NCBI GenBank assembly: GCA_030386875.1
Contig: CM059575.1
Location: 43,120,859 to 43,184,858 of the forward strand
Reading direction: 5' to 3'
Source: Morinoia aosen
Taxonomy: Eukaryota > Arthropoda > Malacostraca > Amphipoda > Talitridae
DNA: 64,000 bases
Below the pieces are notes generated by a model, which was not told where the DNA came from, made no database searches, and worked only from the letters and a program-made list of their open reading frames with translations. Shown here one piece after another: positions 32,913 through 42,933 of the stretch. The translations under genes were made by a program, and so were the position numbers. Positions within the stretch are counted from its first letter, which is position 1, and each line of letters opens with the position of its first letter.

Positions 32913-33885
32913 AATGGTTTAAATAATGAACTACTGTACTATTGTCTGAATGGATCACCACCTTAGAATTGATCAGTTTTGATTTGAAACATTTGATAGC
33001 AAATTGGACAGCTTTGAGCTCCAAAAAATTAATGTGAAGTTTGCTTTCTGCTTCAGTCCATCTTCCTGAGGCTTTATCTCCGTTGGAGAGTGTTGCACCC
33101 CAACCTATTTGGAGGCATCTGTATGTAAGGACCAGTTTGCTGCAAAGGGCAGTAAAGAACGCGAACTCAAATTATTTGGGCATGAACTCCACCAAGAGAG
33201 ATCTGCACGGGAGGAATCGTTTAATTGAAATATTGAATCCCAAACTTTACCAGATGAGACCAATTTTGTGATCTGCATTTGAAATGAACGATAGTGTAAA
33301 GGGGCCTGGGGAAATCCTGGTGAAAGACTAACCAGGAATCCCAGCATAGAAGAGGCCTTCCTAAGAGATACAGAAGATTCTCCTAATAGGTTATTAGCGA
33401 AAGTTTTAGCTTTCAAAATTTTTTCTGAAGGTACTGACACTGACATGCTCTTTGAATTCCATAGGAAACCTAAATGAAGCAAAGAGTTAGAAGGGTTTAG
33501 ATGAGATTTTACTAAATTAGGTTTGAAGCCTAAGGACTTGAGAAGGCTTAGTGTGAAATTGATCTGTTCTGAGAGTTCATACTCTGAAGGAGCACAAAGA
33601 AAGAAGTCATCCAAATAAGCCGAGATTTTAAATCCTCTGCTACGGAGAAAGGCAATGACAGGTCTCAATACTTTAGTGAAAATTCTTGGGGAAACAGTGC
33701 ACCCAAATGGAAGGACATTAAAACAAAATCTTTGGTTATTAAAGGAAAACACTACAAATCTTCTACTCAATGGATGCAAGGGAATAGAGAAAAAGGCTTC
33801 AGATAGATCAATAGAGGCTAGAAAATCATTTTTGATATTAAAGAGCTTATTAGAGAAGAATCCTCCATTCTGAAATGAACCTTGT
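32913..33885 (-). pseudogene. DIRS reverse transcriptase and RNase H, frameshifted
   Basis: The frame at 33779-33105 contains FCFNVLPFGCTVSPRIFTK, the catalytic ISAYLDDFF, and HLGFLWNSKSMSVSVP, all RT motifs of DIRS/Ty3-type polymerases. It ends LHTDAS at the first RNase H residues. The rest of RNase H (WGATLSNGDKASGRW, ELKAVQFAI, IHSDNSTVV) is in a shifted frame. An upstream frameshift near 33886-33910 separates the RT N-terminus. At least two frameshifts therefore disrupt pol. Confidence 0.85.
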
Positions 33886-34284
33886 TCAGATGAGTATTGA
33901 GTGTGGACAGATCAATAATGAGACATTGTCTCCTGACGGCTTTTTGACTACGAAAATACGAGAAACAACCTGGTCTTTACTTCCTTCTATAGGGCTTATA
34001 GCCCCAATGGAGCATAAATAGTTTATTTCTGACTTCAGCATAGCAAATTTTTCTAAATTCTTTGGGGTAGAATCAATATTTGTATCTAACTCTGGAGCTG
34101 AGGAAAACTGAAGTTTGTAACCCTCTTTCACTATATTTAATATAAAACCATTAGAAGTTAATTTACTCCAATTTTTGAAATACCTTTGAATATTTCCTGC
34201 GACCACGACGGACGATGTTTTATTGTGATCGACGCTTGCCCCTGAAGCGGCCCCGGCCTCGGAATTGGCGGAGCTGTTGGCCAC
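33886..34284 (-). CDS. DIRS pol, N-terminal part of RT
   Basis: 132 codons ending by frameshift. KSEINYLCSIGAISPIEG and RIFVVKKPSGD are the first RT blocks of DIRS pol. The following block (CLIIDLSTLNTHL) lies in the next frame. The start overlaps the end of the gag frame by about 65 bases. Confidence 0.75.
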   Translation of the reverse strand: MANSSANSEAGAASGASVDHNKTSSVVVAGNIQRYFKNWSKLTSNGFILNIVKEGYKLQFSSAPELDTNIDSTPKNLEKFAMLKSEINYLCSIGAISPIEGSKDQVVSRIFVVKKPSGDNVSLLICPHSILI

Positions 34285-34738
34285 GAAATGTCTGAGAGGC
34301 TTGGCCTTTACGTTGAAAATTACTAGGATTTTGGAAAGCAGGTCGTTGATTGAAAGTTGGATTTGGTACGACGAAAAGTTTTGAAAGGGATGACTGCTCC
34401 TTAATTACTCTATCGGTAGATTTATCGAAATCATCTTCGCCAAAAAGGGAATTATGCGTTACCGGTAACGCCAGGAAAGAATTGCGCATCGGTCTTTTAA
34501 CCAGAGGGGACACCAGAGCTCGCCTGAATCTATTCAGTTGTAAGTTCGATGAACATAGCAGTTGAATGGCTGATGTCAAATTAGCTTTTTTCTCTTCGTC
34601 TTTTTCAGTCTCCAGAACAGACAATAAAGGCATGATGGCAGAGTACACGCAAGATTGTGCCTTATATACTACTCTCTGCTGAAAGCCCATTGTTGGAGTA
34701 GGTTTCAGGCAACTTTGGGGGATTAAAATGTGAAGCAC
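34220..34738 (-). CDS. DIRS gag, C-terminal part
   Basis: 172 codons containing the helical region SVLETEKDEEKKANLTSAIQ, the segment NSLFGEDDFDKSTDRVIKEQ and a basic tail RGRGRFRGKRR. The order fits DIRS gag. It is offset by one frame from the preceding 220-codon ORF, so gag is either expressed with a frameshift or, more probably, mutated. Confidence 0.65.
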   Translation of the reverse strand: MLHILIPQSCLKPTPTMGFQQRVVYKAQSCVYSAIMPLLSVLETEKDEEKKANLTSAIQLLCSSNLQLNRFRRALVSPLVKRPMRNSFLALPVTHNSLFGEDDFDKSTDRVIKEQSSLSKLFVVPNPTFNQRPAFQNPSNFQRKGQASQTFRGQQLRQFRGRGRFRGKRRSQ

Positions 34739-35324
34739 ATTCTTCTGGTGGTGTAAAACGTTCTTGTATTTTCTTCAACTCCTCGTCTTTGAGGGAAATA
34801 TCCGCCACCTTGAGGTACCAGTCGTACGCTTTTTTAGGTGGGAGCCACTTTGGCTTAGAAATCTCACCCATTATAGGGAAGCCATCATCGCTTGAGTTGC
34901 CTTCTGCATCCCCTTCTAGCATAGCGTTTTCAAAGTGACCAATATCTGAGGTATCATCCCCAAGGTCATTGCTAGGGGAGCTGGCATTCTCATCCAAATT
35001 AGCGGTATCGACATGCTCCAAGCTGTCATTGTGGGAATACTGCACTTCGTGCCCCACGTCGTTCAACTTAGCACATTTCTGTTTTGGCCCTTCTTGTCCA
35101 AAACCGGAGGCTTTTCTTTTTAATGCTTTCTTTGCAACACTGAATTGTTCACCACTTGTACTAGGTCTATTGTTATTTTCGTCACTGATGTTACATGTTA
35201 ACACTTTTATCGCTTCCGCATTTGATCTAGTCGATTCAGCAATCGCTTGCATGAAGTCCTCAATTTTTTCCCAATTTGAAGGGGTAGAAAGATCAATGGA
35301 ATCTATTAAGATATGTTCTGCCAT
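34662..35324 (-). CDS. DIRS gag, N-terminal part
   Basis: 220 codons from the ATG at 35324, starting MAEHILIDSIDLSTPSNWEK. It has acidic low-complexity segments (NASSPSNDLGDDTSDIG) and then MGEISKPKWLPPKKAYDWYL. It lies right after the right ITR in the reading direction, where DIRS gag is expected. No direct domain was recognised beyond position. Confidence 0.65.
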   Translation of the reverse strand: MAEHILIDSIDLSTPSNWEKIEDFMQAIAESTRSNAEAIKVLTCNISDENNNRPSTSGEQFSVAKKALKRKASGFGQEGPKQKCAKLNDVGHEVQYSHNDSLEHVDTANLDENASSPSNDLGDDTSDIGHFENAMLEGDAEGNSSDDGFPIMGEISKPKWLPPKKAYDWYLKVADISLKDEELKKIQERFTPPEECASHFNPPKLPETYSNNGLSAESSI

Positions 35325-35409
35325 CTCTGTAACAAACCAATATGAAATTAGAACTTAAAACATTAGGTACTTAGCTTAGGACGCAGCTCGAAGCTTTCGC
35401 CACCGCGTC

Positions 35410-35579
35410 AAAAAAAAAAGAATGGCTCATGGTTCTTGACCGGAACGAGGTAGACTTCCGGTACTCTCTAAACAACAATCACATTTTTAAAAATGTTAAT
35501 TTTATATTCCAATAGGAATATTTGACGCACTCAGAAGCAACTTCAGCCCTGCCGGTCTTAAGTGCTCCTCTGGCAACGC
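35410..35579. repeat. DIRS inverted terminal repeat, right
   Basis: Reverse complement of 30633-30802; borders the transposase sequence after a short unique end containing GAAT. Confidence 0.92.
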
Positions 35580-35593
35580 AAGAGGAGAAGAAT

Positions 35594-35775
35594 TGTACGT
35601 ATTCAATACACCACAACGAGTGAAAGATGCTTCATCAGTGGACAGGACTCTCTCCGGAAAAACGACATCATTTGTTTCTTTTTGCGAAAACCACTGAGCA
35701 TATTGCATGCGATGCTCATGATTTGTAGGAAGCCAACTTTACGCTCTTTGAAAATGATTTGGGTGTAAATTTTGA
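35594..35775 (-). pseudogene. Mariner-type transposase, middle piece
   Basis: Minus-strand frame reads MQYAQWFSQKETNDVVFPE then RVLSTDEASFTRCGVLNTYN. The DEASF block is the first catalytic Asp region of these transposases. The frame continues after the DIRS element at 30570 (HYWAVN). On the other side the DIRS-free sequence is broken by a MITE at about 35776. Confidence 0.8.
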
Positions 35776-36510
35776 CGGTAAATGTTAAGGAGATGCAACT
35801 AATCGATTTTTTAAATTTTGTTGCCTGTATCATGGTAATTACATCAAAATAGGCAACTTCTCTTCTAAGGAGTTTTTGGGGCAAATGAGTATTTAACGAG
35901 TTATAGAGGTATGTTCATTTTCGTTTTTGTTGACTGGAATGAGCTGGAAAAAACAGCTGCTAATCGATTTTCGAATTTTTGTTGCTTGAATCATGGTAAT
36001 AACATCGAAATAAACTACTTTTCTTCTATACACTTTTTGCGGTTAATGAGTATTTTACGAGTTATAGCGGTAGGTTTAGTTTCGTGTTCCATAGCAGTTC
36101 CAGTTGAGCTGTTAGAGACGTTTGGGTACTGTGTAATTTATTATTAGCCGACGCCGCGGAGCCTGAACCCACTTCTAGGATCTTTAAGTTAATAACACAA
36201 TAAAGGTTATCACCCAAAAATAACGAGTTGTAGCGGTATGTTAATTTTCGTCTTTGATGGCTGGAATGCGCTCGATCATTCGAGCGCGTCGGGAGGGAGA
36301 GTCCATTGTAGTCTTCCCTCCGAACAATTTCTTCCCGCTTCAAACACTAGAGTTGCGGTAAGTGATTTACCGCTATAACTCGTTAAACACTCATGTGCTC
36401 CAAAAAGTGCATAGACGAAAAGTTGTTCATTTCGATGTAATTACCAAGATACAGGCAACAAAATTTTGAAAATCGATTAGTTGCATCTCCTTAGCGTTAA
36501 ACGTTTTGAC
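35776..36510. mobile_element. MITE family M1, copy 2, inside the mariner transposase
   Basis: Ends GTAAATGTTAAGGAGATGCA and, on the minus strand from the right, GTTTAACGCTAAGGAGATGC, with inward complementarity through GAGTATTTAACGAGTTATAG and CTATAACTCGTTAAACACTC. The motifs and the central CGCTCGATCATTCGAGCGC match the copy at 5300-5700. It is longer than copy 1 because of repeated internal segments (35900-36230). Confidence 0.7.
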
Positions 36511-36862
36511 CGTAGAGTTCTCGTCATAAAGTAACATGACTTGAAATGCCTAAATATTGAGCAGCATAGCGTGTACTGTAAAGAGAATTTTGTTCAAAAT
36601 GTTGAATGATTCGTCCGAGGTGATGGTTGCGTGGACGTCTTGTTTCCTCTTAGTTTATCCTGAAGCATTCATTTTCACGCTATCTTCTGTGTAAGTTGGT
36701 GAACAACCTGTGCCCAGCAACCTCACGATTAGGGTAGCGTTCTTTGTACAACTGTGAGGCAAGTAAAGCATTTCCTGCTGCAGCTCCGTACATGAAATGC
36801 ATGTCAGCAAGTTCTGCATTCGTTAAGCGCTCCTTGCTTACTGTTCGACGTGCAGTTAACAA
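36511..36862 (-). pseudogene. Mariner-type transposase, N-terminal piece
   Basis: From 36862 the minus strand reads MLTARRTVSKERLTNAELAD, then MHFMYGAAAGNALLASQLYK and ERYPNREVAGHRLFTNLHRR, an N-terminal helix-turn-helix region seen in this transposase type. The following part decays quickly (stops after LHRR) but keeps YAAQYLGIS before the MITE border. Confidence 0.8.
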
Positions 36863-37309
36863 ATAACCACTTTACTTAGTACAATGAAAATAATTTTCAG
36901 ATTTTTTCCATACATGCAACTATTTCATAAACACTTCCCTTTCAATGATTCTCCATGCAGGCGCATTAATCACCTAAATCCTAACTTCGTTGGCAGTCGG
37001 TTCGTGACCGCTTAATATTTAAGATTTAAGAACTGTTCAACTTGGAATTACTTGAAAACGGTGGAGTTTTAAGATTTTTGTTACTCATGAAAATTGCTTC
37101 ATTTTGTGATTTTCTCGATATTGTTTCATTTTTTACCTCTAGTTCTGAAAAACACTGCATAACCTATCACTACATGGTCAATGAGTAAAAATAACTATAA
37201 CCCATTAGCAAAATCTTTTTTATACTAAAAATTTGTTAACAATCTAGATCTTTGTGTAACAATACTCTGAGTGGTTCAGTGACAAACTGAATATTCAGCT
37301 TCAATCTAG

Positions 37310-37690
37310 TCCCTTCAGAAAACATAGGACAAACATTAGGTTTATATAAATTCGGTTTGCCTCTCTTCTACTAAGAGGATTGGAGTGTTTAGGGGAGACA
37401 CTTTTAGTACCTCGAGCCAAGATGGGCCTTCTGGATTTTCATCTTTGGTACCCACTTTACTTCTTTCATTTTTTCTTCGTTACTTCTACTTTATCTTTTT
37501 TCTCTTCTTTCTTAATTTACTGTTTCTATGCGCTTGGTATCCTGCGTGAGAACACATCTTGTGCAAATATTTTCCGTTTCCTTCAATCTATACTATATGA
37601 TTCTTTCTCTATTTTCTGTGAAAGCATTTTCCAACAGAAGTGGATCCTTATAACCAGCAACCATACTTACTAGTACTTTCACAAGGGTTA
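37310..37690. repeat. Diverged single copy of the sub-repeat core
   Basis: TTTCTTAATTTACTGTTTCT, a CTTGTGCAAATATTTTCCG motif and CTATACTATATGATTC appear in the same order as in the sub-repeats of the duplicated blocks. A fourth location for this core. Confidence 0.55.
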
Positions 37691-38129
37691 TGGCTGGAAA
37701 AGATCTTCTAATAAAATCCAACAATTCAAACAAATCATTCAACGTTACATGGAATGAATTTCTTACAGAAAGTTCTCTGCCTATTTAAACGCTGTATTGT
37801 TTCGTAGGTGTAATTATTCATAACGTTTTGCATTTGGCACAACCACCAGCTTGACAAGGTCAGGTTCGCCACGAAGTGTGTGTGGTCAAAGTTTGAGCGC
37901 GCCAAAGCATCCTGAGTATGTTCAAAAATAAGCCAGTGATTACTCGCAAAAAGTTAAAAATTGACATTGAAGCTTTTAGTACGAAATTGACAAAGACATT
38001 AGTAGGAAACTTCACAGTAATAACATTATTTATAAACTGCGTACAACGCTGCCTTTCACGAGAAAGCATGTTACAGGTTTGAATTCACAAAAAAAACATT
38101 TTGAAAATGAAAACGAATTTTAGAAGACT

Positions 38130-38720
38130 GTCTTTTGGTCTGATGGAACCAATATTGATTTGCTAGGATGTGATGTCGCTCGTCCCCCTTGAAAACGGAG
38201 AGGACAACCTATGAGCAAAAGTAGTATTCCATACCAATTATGAAGCACGGAGGGGATTGCGCACTGATTGGTGGTTGCATAACTTTGTATGACACTGTGC
38301 ATTCCACATAATTGAAGGAAAGATGAATAGTACCAAGCATCGTCACGTTTTGGAAAATAATCTCGTCTCGAGTGCAAAATTTTTATTAAAAAAATTTGCA
38401 AGGAGTTCTAACAAGATAGGTACAAGTAATGAACTCGCAGTAAATTTAGCCCGCCATTGGTTCGATAAACGATAAATCAATGTTCTTCCCTGACCCAACC
38501 AGTCGCCCGATCGAAAGTCTTAGGATAACGCTGAAGAATCCGATCAAACAAAGAAGTCCGAAGAACCTAACAGACTTTAAAAAATGGTACCCTAAGAATG
38601 AGTTGATATATATACCCAGATATTTGCCAACGCCTAACATTTTACAGCAGAAACTGTCTCCGGGTCGAGCAGTAATAAAAAAGGGCTTCGCAACTAAATA
38701 TTTAACATATTGTTCGGTTG
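38130..38720 (+). pseudogene. Tc1-like transposase remnant
   Basis: Plus-strand fragments resemble the catalytic half of Tc1 transposases: WSDGTNIDLLGCDVARPP, KHGGDCALIGGCI, then HWFDKR followed by a PNQSPD-like and a PIEN-like stretch, and finally LTDFKKWYPKNE. Stops and frameshifts are frequent. No TIRs were identified. Confidence 0.6.
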
Positions 38721-38999
38721 AAATCAAGTACCATGATTCAATTTTTGTATATGAATTCGCATTCTTGAAGAATCTTAATTTTTCGCTTTACATCTGTTTA
38801 ATCTTGAAGAATGAAAATCTGTCAGACCCATGAATATAGGCCTAGATCCTAACAGTGTGTTTGAATAGAGTGTGTTTCTGCCACACTCTATATCGTACTT
38901 TTATTTTTCTTTTGATTTATTTTCTGCAATGGTATTACGTTAAGAGTCGATAGTTGAATTTATTACGGATAATCCGCTGCCACCAGAGGCACAGGGCCT

Positions 39000-39314
39000 C
39001 GAATTGATTGAGTAATGAATTAATTTGGAATTTCTTGGAAATGCGTAACTGGGTGGCGCTAGCGCGCAAGCGGTAGCTTTTACGTCCACCCCTATTCATA
39101 CATCACGCCTTTTGTAGCAACCGCCATTGGGTATAGGCTCGTGTTTCTCTTGTGGCGAGTTTAATGCGCGATGAGAGAGGAGAATCACGACGCCCGAAGA
39201 TTTGATACTTTATTTGGGAGGCAATTACGGAACGGCGGGAGCACGCGAGGCAAGGACTTTACGACCACACCGCTTCGAACAAGACAACTCAAACTCACAA
39301 AATGTCCTTCAATT
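39000..39314. other. GC-richer segment without recognised gene
   Basis: This stretch and 39830-40400 are clearly less AT-rich than the rest of the intron. They flank the 115-bp array and may belong to one unrecognised element. No coding motif was seen. Confidence 0.35.
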
Positions 39315-39756
39315 GATCGCCCAGAATGACCAGACAACAGACTGTGTAACGACAGTCGGAATACGCTCCCGATATCACACCAAAACGAGCGTCTCGGCCC
39401 ACGCTCAAGCACGATTCCCTGTCCTTGCTGATCGCTCAGAATGACACAACAACAGACTGTGTACCGACAGTCAGAATACGCTCCCGATATCACACCAAAA
39501 CGAGCATCTCGGCCCACGCTCAAGCACGATTCCCTGTCCTTGCTGATCGCTCAGAATGACACAACAACAGACTGTGTACCGACAGTCAGAATACGCTCCC
39601 GATATCACACCAAAACGAGCGTCTCGGCCCACGCTCAAGCACGATTCCCTGTCCTTGCTGATCGCTCAGAATGACACAACAACAGACTGTGTACCGACAG
39701 TCAGAATACGCTCCCGATATCACACCAAGACGAGCGTCTCTGCCCACGCTCAAGCC
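39315..39756 (+). repeat. 115-bp tandem repeat array, 3.8 copies
   Basis: Units start at 39315, 39430, 39545 and 39660, exactly 115 bp apart; the last is truncated. Each contains GATCGCTCAGAATGAC, an inverted repeat GACTGT/ACAGTC, and CGAGCGTCTCGGCCCACG. The first unit differs most; the next two are nearly identical. Because 115 is not a multiple of three, overlapping ORFs appear in all frames, but they are artefacts of the array. Confidence 0.92.
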
Positions 39757-41214
39757 ACAACATACTTAAACTTAGGTATTTGAGCAAGTCGAATTCACAA
39801 GATACGAACATGAAACAAAGGCAACAAGCAACAATCAGAGCCCCGCTCGAGTTTAACTGTGCTTTAAGCAATCTCGCCACCTTGGTTACTGCTCCCGCTA
39901 AGTCCCTTTCTCGTAACCGGAGACTGAAATAACGTCTGACCGCTCGCTCTAGGGTCCTGCCGCACTGTTTCTGACCGCCCTATCTCGTAACTCGACACAC
40001 AATGCCTCCTCATGATCATCCTAATTCAGCCGTGAACAGTGCTTCCCGGGGAGGGGGGCTTTGGGGCGAACAGGGGGAAGGGTAAGGGGTATGTTTGGTG
40101 GGACCCTAGCTTTCTTTGACCATGACGTATGCGTGACCAACTCAATAGTTTAATCACACGCTCGCGTCTTCGGTCGGGGAACCCGAGGCCGGCAAATCGT
40201 TTTTTATATTAACATCTTGAAACTATATAGCCGCCTATAATTATCTGACCGTCGCTAACAAGCGCTGCGACATCGTCATGGCTTATTGCGATAAGTTCTT
40301 TATGTGAACGTCTACGACCATCTCCCTTCCAAGGCTAATGTTGGTAGCCGGCGTTTTGTTTTATGACATCGTCGTAAAATATAGCTGTCTTCTACATTAG
40401 CACTCTTATGCACGGCAAGTTTTACTAAGGGCTGAAATTCTATTTCATACAGTTTAAAAAAAGATAAATGAACTAAGAAAGTGGTATGCAACTATTTTTT
40501 TGAAATATGTGTGAGTGCAGCAGAATCAATACGCATCATGGTAGAGGAAACAGTTTCTTCTATGGTTATACGCACACTGCATCTGGCTATTCGTAATATG
40601 AATGTGTTCTCTCATTCGTATCTTTTGAGGTGAAAATCTATGAAGGATTTACCGTAACTTCTATTAAACAGCTGTGTTTCTTTAGGAGTAGTAAGAGTTC
40701 AAAAATCATAGACGTTGTGATAAACATCCTCCATCTGACCATGTCGATAACACAACATATTTTGAATCTCACATCACCGCAGATAGCCAAGGAACTTTTT
40801 AACATAACTAAACTAGTTCTGAAGTTCGACACCTGCAAGCACTGTCCTTATTTGTTTAGCTTGTAGGAGTTATACTCAGTAGAAAAATTGGACTACCTTG
40901 AATTAAAATCTGAGCTAGTATAATATGTATTTTTTGACTATGAAAATATTCATGAACCAAAACCTATGTTAGCCAAAACGTATGAGCGAAACAGACCATA
41001 AAGAACATTATCTTATTCATTGGTTGAAGCCAAATTTAAAACGTTCGAGCTAAATCACCATCAGTGAAAAAAATTTTCTAAAAATATTCACAAACGAGAA
41101 AAAGAAAATTGTGTGAGTGTTCTGAAATGCAGTAAATGCAAAATGCAATAAATATTAAATGCAATTACATTAAGACTCCTTTATTGTAGCAGAGGATTTG
41201 AACTTGCAGTAATA
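39757..41214. other. Intron DNA, no gene recognised
   Basis: GC-richer until about 40400, with a run of G-rich sequence at 40045-40100, then AT-rich. Small open frames near 40630 lack any family resemblance. Confidence 0.4.
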
Positions 41215-41948
41215 CAGGGTGTCAATAAACACTCTTTGCCTTTTTCAAAAAATTGCTACAAATGCAATTGATGAGCAAGTTATTCAGATATGTTCTATTG
41301 TAATCAGCGTTTATTAGTTTTTTTTAACTCATTTAATGGACTTCTACATGAGCACCATTAGTTGCGCGAAGCACATCAAGACGATACTCGATTTCTTGCC
41401 ATGTTCGCCGTAGCATAGCCTCAATATTTGGTGTATTTTTCTTCAGCAAGACACCAATTACTGCAAATATTTACCTTAACCTTTTAACCGAATTCGGCAC
41501 CACAACCGATTGAGCTTCAACCAACCAACATTTTTCAGCAAGATAGTGCACCACCAAATTGAGGACCACATGCTCGTGGGTTCCTCAATCACACATTTCC
41601 AGACCGGTGGATTGGAAAGGATTGGCTAATTCCTTGGCCTTCACGTTCATCAGATATAATTCCTCTGGACTTCTTTCCAAGGAGCTATGTTAAAGATATC
41701 GTGTATTGAACAAAGAGACAGGACATTACTGACCTAAAGCAAAGGATTATTTATGCCATAGCTAGAATTGATGAGACATTGCTACAACGAACGTGCAAGA
41801 AATCGAATACTGTAGAAGTGTATTAAATAATGTAAAAAAAAAACTTTAACAAACGCTGATTACAATAGAACACATCTGAATAACTTATCCCATCAATTGC
41901 ATTTGTAGTAAATTTTTGAATTGGTATAGAAACTTTATAGATACCTTG
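41215..41948. mobile_element. Foldback mariner-like element made of two 3' ends
   Basis: The left arm from 41215 (CAGGGTGTCAATAAACACTC) and the right arm ending at 41948 are inverted. The arms contain ACAAATGCAATTGATG and CTATTGTAATCAGCG. The left arm carries the transposase C-terminus on the minus strand (TWQEIEYRLDVL, about 41375-41410). The right arm carries a longer transposase C-terminal region on the plus strand (about 41530-41830): FQQDSAPP-like, FPDRWIGKD-like, SSDIIPLDFF, then LKQRIIYAIARIDE. Both halves thus derive from the 3' half of one transposon. Confidence 0.75.
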
Positions 41949-42734
41949 CATCTAAAACTGGCTTAAGCCTATGAATGTATTGAAGGACTTTAGAATTCGC
42001 CAATTACTGTGAAAGTACACTTTCGCTAAATGCTCTCTGACTGTATTAAATGTGAATTTCGTTAAAATGTATCAGTTTAATTTAAACACAGAAACAAAGC
42101 AAACTATAGTGCGAAGAGTTTGAGATTTTTACTTTATATCAAATGTTCTCTGATGCACAACGTGCACAACTAAACTCATAAACAAGAGCAGTTTGCATCC
42201 CGGCAGCAAGCTTATATTCATAATTTGAAAAAATCTGAAATTTCTCACAAAACAACTAATGCGAGTTCATACCTTTTTGCTTTAGAAAACAGGCCATTGC
42301 ATTTAGCATGTTACCCATTTCATACGGTTATATTAATATATTTAGTTTTCATTTATGTATTTTTTATAAAAATTCTTTCCATTGATAATGATGCTGCAGC
42401 CAAAAAGTTTGGAATTGGATTTTGTCCAGAGAATAAGATAATGCTCATTTAGGCTTGTTTTTCTCTTACAGGATTTTATTTTGTATTGCAGACATAGACA
42501 ATACAATTATTCCTAGGTACTCGCAAAGCAGATTATATCTTGAAAAATTTATTATTAAATTGACAGTTACCCTAGATCAGTCCAATAACATGTTACGTTT
42601 CTCTGTTCAAGTGAGGGTGCAAATTCATTAAATTTACCCCTGTGCTCTCTGATGAATACTTTTAAAATGCCCTAATGCTGTCAGTGCCATTTAAATAATC
42701 ATCATAGTTGAACAAATAAAACGTTTTTTCTTAG
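41949..42734. other. Intron DNA before the second DUF885 exon
   Basis: AT-rich, no recognised feature apart from a polypyrimidine tract and acceptor (TTTTTTCTTAG) at its right end. Confidence 0.5.
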
Positions 42735-42933
42735 GTATTTGATGGGCTTCAGCAATTTAGACGAGCCGCACACAATTTTGCTGGAGCTGCTGGGGTGCAT
42801 GCCGCGCAGCTCGCTCGCCCACTACGCCGTGATGCTGCAGCGGCTGCGGCAGGTGCCCAGCCAGCTCGCACATCTCGAGCGCCTCATGACTGCCGGCATG
42901 CAGAGAGGCGCCACCCTCCACGCCGTCGGGCTG
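42735..42933 (+). CDS. DUF885-family protein, exon 2 of those visible
   Basis: Starts in phase 2 (one base completes the codon) with YLMGFSNLDEPHTILLELLG, continues MLQRLRQVPSQLAHLERLM and MQRGATLHAVGL, and ends at CTG|GTGGGT in phase 0. The region corresponds to the DUF885 segment where chains such as RxxPxxLxxxxxLMxxGxxxG precede a conserved hydrophobic loop. The exon is much more GC-rich than its neighbours and than the other exons. Confidence 0.85.

Larger units (their letters stand above)
30571..35593 (-). mobile_element. DIRS-like tyrosine-recombinase retrotransposon
   Basis: This 5.0-kb element is read on the minus strand: gag region, reverse transcriptase, RNase H, a methyltransferase-like region and a tyrosine recombinase. 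It has inverted terminal repeats (30633-30802 and 35410-35579) and an internal complementary region (about 30886-30986), the diagnostic DIRS layout. The tetranucleotide GAAT sits at both borders (30571-30574 and 35590-35593), and the interrupted transposase codons join exactly through one GAAT, so there is no larger target duplication. Several frameshifts in gag and pol make it non-autonomous now; the recombinase frame is intact. Confidence 0.9.
29677..37159 (-). mobile_element. Mariner-type DNA transposon carrying nested insertions
   Basis: The left end (CAGGATGTTTCAGAAATAGA) and the right end, read from the minus strand, are inverted repeats of about 185 bp. Both share CAATTTTCATGAGTAACAAAA-like and AATTCCAAGTTGAA motifs, and TA flanks the left end. 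The minus-strand transposase is in three pieces, separated by a DIRS element (30571-35593) and a MITE (about 35776-36510). Without these the element would be about 1.7 kb. Confidence 0.85.

Noticed and set aside
39202-39783. Overlapping 75-80 codon ORFs with repeated sequence that look like a protein family
   Set aside because: They result from a 115-bp tandem array; the period is not a multiple of three and opens the same sequence in successive frames.
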